A stretch of DNA of 64,000 nt. It comes from Gymnopus androsaceus JB14. Lineage: Eukaryota; Basidiomycota; Agaricomycetes; Agaricales; Omphalotaceae. Every line of letters starts with the position of its first letter. The stretch's first letter is position 1. The position numbers were made by a program, and so were the translations under genes. The notes below the pieces were generated by a model that worked only from the letters and a program-made list of their open reading frames with translations, was not told the origin of the DNA and made no database searches. Of this stretch, positions 63,501 through 64,000 are shown one piece after another. The DNA lies in assembly GCA_009733575.1 (NCBI GenBank), contig ML769555.1:85461-149460 (forward strand), written 5' to 3'.

Positions 63501-64000
63501 TTCATCTTCCAAGCCATATCCGTCGGTTTGGACCTGCCATGCTCTTTGCAACGGAAAGTTTTGAATCTTACAATGCTATTATACGTGCCAGGAGCGTACA
63601 CAGCAATCGACATGCTCCTTCGAAGGACATTGCACATAGTATGGCACGCAGTAATCGCGTTCGTCACTTACTCAATGGTGGGGCTTTCTGGACCAAAGCG
63701 GCCGTCGATACAGATTCGACTCCCGCATCAAATCCATCACATTCAAAAAGGGATATATCCATCTATGAACATTTATCAGAGGATCCTCTTCAATTTACGG
63801 AATCGATATTTTGGCGATCCGCCTCTAAAGAAGCACTTGATTTGTTAAAGATTTTGAACTTTGACGCAAAGCTCCTTGGTCGAGGAAATGACACGGAGGC
63901 GGATGATGGTGGGCTTACCTACGGAGGACCATCTATGGGTACGTTTGAATACTTATTAGTAGCTCTGAGCTCATCTTCTTCATTCAAAGGTACCGTCATT
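60542..64000 (+). pseudogene. Large multi-exon transposase-like gene (Plavaka/CACTA-like?), runs off the edge
   Basis: Exons joined by short GT/AG introns start with a zinc-finger-like segment (FQCIPCLGVGAANNASLRKN, then ITRHESSARH). Next come an acidic linker, EMSNKNVRPHLHFIPEETDG, then SRWFKRHGSVLAKAWPM, VVAFPIWLYCDDTSGNVSKK, a CRVC segment (FRGRLFCRVC) and DLNPHQDTPVEVLHVILLGA. GSLTGRDFRAIAQAAPFVL, TPRWFNKPKFHVLLHLPSHI and FATESFESYNAIIRARSVHS follow. The YCDDTSG and HVLLHLP blocks and overall layout match abundant mushroom proteins thought to be DDE transposases of the CACTA/Plavaka type; this class name is from memory and uncertain. A one-base insertion near 62865-62871 leads to a TGA at 62872, after which the next frame continues, so this copy is probably dead. 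The 3' end is outside the window. Confidence 0.6.

Overview
The window looks like a transposon-rich stretch of a mushroom-forming basidiomycete (Agaricomycetes) genome. The evidence is: KDZ-type transposases with a CxC2 cysteine cluster; a tyrosine-recombinase retrotransposon; Ty3/Gypsy elements; many MITEs; multi-exon genes with introns of about 45-75 nt; TTAGGG/CCCTAA telomere-type repeats; and lineage-restricted gene families such as RNase H1 N-terminal-like proteins. No prokaryotic features, CRISPR arrays or rRNA genes are visible.

Layout. 1-5.8 kb: Tc1 transposase remnant, two TA-flanked inverted-repeat elements and a degraded unknown reading frame. 5.8-22 kb: nested transposons. An outer element with 97-bp identical terminal inverted repeats (7634-21592) carries inverted tandem arrays and a ~170-bp satellite. 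A DIRS/Ngaro-type retrotransposon (about 10437-21046) sits in its right array. That retrotransposon is interrupted by a CCTAGG-rich MITE (11788-12151) and by a 4158-bp inverted-repeat element (14489-18646), which itself holds a mariner-like element (15104-15937). hAT-like MITEs with exact 8-bp target duplications sit at 7040-7628 and 9245-9757. 22-32 kb: a tRNA-derived SINE candidate, a dead KDZ transposase gene on the minus strand split by a 650-bp element, a small intact-looking gene pair, and a second KDZ fragment. 32-42 kb: a patch of small multi-exon genes, including a paralogous trio, a proline-rich RNase H1-N-like gene whose last intron contains an 867-bp element, and a larger pseudogene. 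42-56 kb: a Gypsy element with 318-bp LTRs nested in an older Gypsy element. 56-64 kb: a second Tc1 pseudogene holding a second copy of the CCTAGG MITE, a coiled-coil gene, and a large multi-exon transposase-like gene that runs off the right edge.

The most interesting signal is a family of three inverted-repeat elements (14489-18646, 25596-26245, 36831-37697). They start CAGCTG, end in TG and have 7-bp target duplications. Two of them carry telomere-type repeats, an identical 18-nt G/C hairpin and a 73-74-nt hairpin whose stem contains TTAGGG and shows three compensatory base-pair changes between copies. One of them sits exactly at the splice acceptor of a gene that otherwise remains open. 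The family appears non-autonomous here; I cannot assign it to a known superfamily.

Gene models were built by hand from splice consensus and frame continuity. Where the exons sum exactly to a multiple of three with one terminal stop I say so. Family names come from recalled motif patterns, not searches.
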